Assembly: GCA_031271875.1 (NCBI GenBank)
Contig: JAISVD010000199.1
Location: 1 to 7,711 of the forward strand
Direction of reading: 5' to 3'
From: Spirochaetaceae bacterium
Lineage (GTDB): Bacteria > Spirochaetota > Spirochaetia > Treponematales > Treponemataceae
Length of the DNA stretch: 7,711 nt
The notes beneath the pieces were generated by a model. It made no database searches. It was given only the letters and a program-made list of their open reading frames with translations, and was not told the origin of the DNA. The first letter of the stretch is position 1, and each line of letters starts with the position of its first letter. Of this stretch, positions 4,792-7,711 are shown piece after piece. The position numbers and the translations under genes are program-made.

Positions 4792-4988
4792 TGGCTTTAT
4801 AGTCCGATATTTTATTACAGCAATTCTCATTTTGCCCCTTATATAGAATTACTGAGCTCTGTCCCCGTTCAGGTCCTCTCCGGTTTGCTATTTTTTATTG
4901 TTTTTCATGTTGATTTGATTCAATCTTACCGGTAAAATATGTATTATACATAGTAGGTTTGGGGCTATTCTGAGAAAAAGGGGATGTA
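4792..4988. other. AT-rich intergenic spacer between the IS remnant and the ABC exporter
   Basis: No convincing gene is present in these 197 bp. An open frame across 4678-4935 begins inside the transposase remnant, lacks a plausible start signal and looks like noise. A short perfect dyad ATGTAT-T-ATACAT occupies 4939-4951, and A/G-rich bases 4975-4983 (AAAAAGGGG) form the ribosome binding site of the exporter. I see no hairpin plus T-run that would be a confident terminator. Confidence 0.6.
4915..4943 (+). promoter_or_regulatory. Possible promoter of the ABC exporter-GH18 operon
   Basis: TTGATT (4915-4920) and TATGTA (4938-4943) lie 17 bp apart; a better-looking TATTAT (4942-4947) has no good partner at the right distance. 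The dyad ATGTAT-T-ATACAT (4939-4951) overlaps the -10 and could be a regulator site or chance in AT-rich DNA. This is a weak call. Confidence 0.35.
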
Positions 4989-6773
4989 ATGCCGAAGACT
5001 AAAATACCATTCGCGCATATTGCCAAGGTAATCAGGCTTCTCGACGGGAAGGAGCGGCGGCGTCTTTTTATTGTAATGATCGGGGCGGTTCTGCTGGGAG
5101 GAATCGAAATTGCCGGCGTCAGTTCAATTATGCCCTTCATAGCGGTGGCGTCGAATCCCGGAATGATTACCACAAATGAATATCTCCATTGGGCATACAC
5201 CGCATTTCATTTTTCTTCGGAAACAACATTCCTGATTGCCCTCGGGGTACTGATGCTGTTTTTTGTTATCCTGCGAAACGCCTTCAGCGCCCTGCTGATG
5301 TATATACAGGTACGTTTTACTCAAGGGTGCAGGCACAGCCTTTCCCTCAGGCTCTTCAAGTATTACCTTGGACAGGATTACGCATTTTTTCTTGGTAAAA
5401 ACAGCTATGAATTCTCAAAAAACATCAATAATGAAATAGAAAATGTGATAAACGGAACGATCCTGCAAATGGTCAATATTATGACCTTCGGCATACAGAT
5501 ATTGCTGCTCGGTATATTCCTGTTTGTGGTGAATCCTTTAAGCACTCTTTTCATTTTTATCCTGATCGCTTTTATTTACACCGCCATATTCGTCGGTACA
5601 AAGAAAAAACTGAACAGGCTTGGAAGAGAGCGGTATGAGTTATTCACCGAACGGAGCCGTATCGTAAATGAAGCGTTCTGGGGCATCAAGGATGTAAAAA
5701 TTTCGGGGAACGAGCGGATTTTTTATAATTCCTTTGGTCCGGTCTCCCGCTGCTTTTCAAAAAACACCGCGGCGGAAGAAGTTATCGGGGTCATGCCGAA
5801 ATATGTGCTTGAAGCGGCCGGATTTTCGGCAATCCTCCTTTGCATCATGCTCCTGATGGTCAACTCCGATGGGGGATTTTCAAGCGCGATTACCTCTATA
5901 GGCTTATACGCCTATGCAGGATACCGGCTGATGCCGGTGATGCAGCAGTTTTTCCGCTCCGTTACAAAGCTGAAATACAGCGCTTCCGGGACGGAGATGA
6001 TAATAAAGGAATTCAGGATACGGAAAACGGCGCGGCCTCTCCCCTATCCCGATATCACAGCGATGCCGTTTACAGACAGCATACGGCTTGATCACATTGT
6101 ATTTACCTATCCGGGAAAGGAGCAGCCGGTGATCAATGATATCTCTCTGGAGATCAGGGCAAACACCCTTTCCGGATTCTGCGGTACCACAGGATCGGGA
6201 AAAACCACAACGGTGGATATCATTCTCGGGCTGCTGCGCCCGGATTCCGGGACAATTGCGATAGACGGCGTTCCCCTCACCCCGGAGAACCTCAACTCCT
6301 GGCAGAAAAATATCGGCTATGTACCGCAGAATATCTACCTTTCAAATACCACCATCGCCGAAAACATCGCCTTCGGAATTCCCAAAAAAGAGATAGACCT
6401 TGAAGCCGTACACCGTGCCGCGGTGATGGCCCAGATTCACGACTTCATCACCGCCGAACTGGAACAGGGATATGAAACAAAGGTGGGCGAACGGGGCATC
6501 TGCCTTTCCGGGGGACAGAGGCAGCGTATCGGGATCGCCCGGGCGCTGTACACCAATCCGCGGCTGCTTGTCATGGACGAAGCCACAAGCGCGCTGGACA
6601 ATAAAACCGAAACCGATGTCATGAGCGCGATCGATAACCTTGCCGGAAAAAAGACGATCATACTCATTGCCCACCGTATTACCACCCTCAGGAAATGCGA
6701 TGTCATCTTTCAGATCACCAAGGGAAAACTGACTGCCCAGGGTACATACGATCAGATGTTCAGGGATGAATAA
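4989..6773 (+). CDS. PglK-like ABC exporter (fused permease and ATPase), probable lipid-linked glycan flippase
   Basis: This 594-residue half-transporter would work as a homodimer in the inner membrane. Its N-terminal ~340 residues contain about six helices, beginning with IGAVLLGGIEIAGVSSIMPF near 30-50. The ATPase domain has Walker A GTTGSGKT (399-406), Q-loop YVPQNIYL (Gln447), signature LSGGQ (506-510), Walker B LLVMDEATSALD (Asp530, catalytic Glu531) and the H-loop His562, so it should be active. The SSIMPFIAVAS block, the YRLMP motif before the ATPase domain and the YVPQNIYLSNTTIAENIAFG segment resemble Campylobacter PglK (about 564 residues), which flips undecaprenyl-linked oligosaccharide for protein glycosylation. 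Related LPS or lipid exporters are an alternative. A GAAAAAGGGG-type ribosome binding site precedes ATG 4989. A secreted glycosidase follows after 12 nt, so the two are probably one operon. No glycosyltransferase is visible in the window. Confidence 0.88.
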   Translation: MPKTKIPFAHIAKVIRLLDGKERRRLFIVMIGAVLLGGIEIAGVSSIMPFIAVASNPGMITTNEYLHWAYTAFHFSSETTFLIALGVLMLFFVILRNAFSALLMYIQVRFTQGCRHSLSLRLFKYYLGQDYAFFLGKNSYEFSKNINNEIENVINGTILQMVNIMTFGIQILLLGIFLFVVNPLSTLFIFILIAFIYTAIFVGTKKKLNRLGRERYELFTERSRIVNEAFWGIKDVKISGNERIFYNSFGPVSRCFSKNTAAEEVIGVMPKYVLEAAGFSAILLCIMLLMVNSDGGFSSAITSIGLYAYAGYRLMPVMQQFFRSVTKLKYSASGTEMIIKEFRIRKTARPLPYPDITAMPFTDSIRLDHIVFTYPGKEQPVINDISLEIRANTLSGFCGTTGSGKTTTVDIILGLLRPDSGTIAIDGVPLTPENLNSWQKNIGYVPQNIYLSNTTIAENIAFGIPKKEIDLEAVHRAAVMAQIHDFITAELEQGYETKVGERGICLSGGQRQRIGIARALYTNPRLLVMDEATSALDNKTETDVMSAIDNLAGKKTIILIAHRITTLRKCDVIFQITKGKLTAQGTYDQMFRDE

Positions 6774-6785
6774 GGGAGCCTTCAG

Positions 6786-7711
6786 ATGTACAAGAAAAGA
6801 AATATCCCTTACAAATTAGTGTCCGCTGTTATAACCTGCTGCGTTTTTACCGGGCTGGCCCTTTCCGGGCCGGATATCTCCGCCCAGTCGTTTACCTTTT
6901 CCGAGATATGGGCTTATCTGATGAGCGGAGAGGAAAAAACCTATACCCCCGGAATGCCGGTAAGCGATATCGGCTATTTCGGCGCGGGGATCAGCAGTTT
7001 CGGGAAACTGGCAGATGTTCCGGACCGGGCAAAAATAAAGGGCTTTAACGGACGGGTACACCTGGTGGTGGCGCAGGTGACAAACAGGGCGCTCAACCAT
7101 TTCTGTATCGACCCGGAACTTCCCATCAGGAACAGGCTTATCGATGACATCGCTGCGGCGGCGGTTCCCTATGACGGGGTTCAGATAGACTTTGAATTGA
7201 TTCCTCCCGAAGACAGGGAAAACTACTATTCATTTCTTTCGGAACTCAAAGAGCGGATAGGGTCGAGAATACTCAGTGTCGCCATTCCGGCGCGTACCAG
7301 ATACATCAAAGACGCCTATGAGTATGAACGCCTTGCGGAAGTTGCGGATAAAATCCTTATAATGGCCTACGATGAACACTGGAGTACCAGCGCCCCCGGT
7401 TCCATAGCCTCCATAGAGTGGTGCGAGCGGATTACGGCCTATGCAGTGCAGAAAATTCCGCCCCACAAACTGATAATGGGTATGCCTTTTTACGGACGGG
7501 CCTGGGCCAGCGCCAATCCCGCAAAGGCGTACAGACATCCGACCCTTCAGCGGCTCATAGAAGAGAAGGAGATAACCCGGATATCCCGCACAAACCATAT
7601 ACCCCATTTCACCTATCAGGAGACGGTCACGGTGAGCGTGTATTTTGAAGACCGCATTTCGGTACTCAAGCGCACGGAGATGTACCACAGGAAGAACATT
7701 CGCAATATCGG
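6786..7711 (+). CDS. Secreted GH18-type glycosidase, 3' truncated by the window
   Basis: The frame is open for 308 codons to the window edge. A basic start (MYKKR) and hydrophobic core (11-28) end at a probable cleavage after ISA (Ala33), so the mature protein is exported. The core has the GH18 active-site strand YDGVQIDFE (129-137) with Asp130, Asp135 and the catalytic acid Glu137, followed by the MAYDEHW strand (193-199, substrate-contacting Tyr195) and KLIMGMPFYGRAW, both standard GH18 barrel elements. GH18 enzymes split beta-1,4 N-acetylglucosamine links in chitin or peptidoglycan; the FDFE-like style resembles the YaaH/SleL-type cell-wall hydrolases more than true chitinases. Gln133 replaces the usual Asp/Asn of the DxxDxDxE motif. 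An AAGGGAG (6772-6778) overlapping the exporter stop sets ATG 6786. It may trim glycans or peptidoglycan as the exported polymer is placed outside. Confidence 0.87.
   Translation, partial: MYKKRNIPYKLVSAVITCCVFTGLALSGPDISAQSFTFSEIWAYLMSGEEKTYTPGMPVSDIGYFGAGISSFGKLADVPDRAKIKGFNGRVHLVVAQVTNRALNHFCIDPELPIRNRLIDDIAAAAVPYDGVQIDFELIPPEDRENYYSFLSELKERIGSRILSVAIPARTRYIKDAYEYERLAEVADKILIMAYDEHWSTSAPGSIASIEWCERITAYAVQKIPPHKLIMGMPFYGRAWASANPAKAYRHPTLQRLIEEKEITRISRTNHIPHFTYQETVTVSVYFEDRISVLKRTEMYHRKNIRNI

Noticed and set aside
4451..4801. Target-site duplication around the IS derivative
   Set aside because: The 8-10 bp on the left (CGCTTACACC) and right (TGGCTTTATA) do not match in register; the shared CCTA at each edge is too short and partly belongs to the inverted repeats.
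4678..4935. An 85-codon plus-strand frame as a small membrane protein
   Set aside because: It starts at TTG inside the transposase remnant, crosses the right terminal repeat of the IS, and has no ribosome binding site.
6816..7688. Minus-strand open frames opposite the GH18 gene (94 and 152 codons)
   Set aside because: They have no recognisable motifs or start signals and lie under a continuous plus-strand frame carrying a signal peptide and the GH18 active site.

Overview
The window looks like a chromosomal segment of a spirochaete, most likely from the Treponema group with moderate GC. The supporting points are the pairing of smpB with a divergent lepB-hemW pair (from memory, Treponema pallidum keeps smpB and lepB adjacent), small signal-peptide-bearing envelope proteins, and a body composition near 50-58% GC. 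This taxonomic call is an inference, not a measurement.

Layout. Positions 3-227 (+) hold the tail of an RND efflux permease. It converges on, and overlaps by 4 bp, a minus-strand pair lepB-hemW (2247 down to 224): signal peptidase I followed by a HemW-type radical SAM haem chaperone. At 2248-2314 a very compact divergent control region drives lepB leftwards and smpB rightwards. The two predicted -35 boxes lie on top of each other, and both predicted transcription starts fall at or within about two bases of the start codons, so both mRNAs may be leaderless. smpB (2315-2782) is followed by an unrecognised exported two-part protein (2825-3694).

At about 3720 the composition drops abruptly. An AT-rich accessory island follows: a type II toxin-antitoxin module (DUF6364-like ribbon-helix-helix antitoxin and PIN-domain toxin, 8-bp overlap) with a 10-bp perfect inverted repeat around its -10 box, then a 331-bp element (4461-4791). 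That element has 19/20-matched terminal inverted repeats and contains only the first ~50 and last ~25 codons of an ISAs1-family transposase, so it is a MITE-like internal-deletion derivative. About 200 bp of AT-rich spacer follows.

From 4989 a probable two-gene operon begins: a 594-residue ABC exporter closely resembling PglK, the lipid-linked oligosaccharide flippase, and a secreted GH18-type glycosidase that runs off the right edge. Together they suggest surface-glycan export and remodelling.

How the genes fit together: SmpB (ribosome rescue), LepB (signal-peptide removal) and HemW are housekeeping. The toxin-antitoxin/ISAs1 block is an insertion between the smpB cluster and the glycan genes. 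The most unusual points are the divergent leaderless promoter pair, the arginine at the catalytic-lysine position of LepB, and the non-autonomous ISAs1 derivative. I see no CRISPR array, tRNA or rRNA, and no wholly new multi-gene system that the sequence alone could support.
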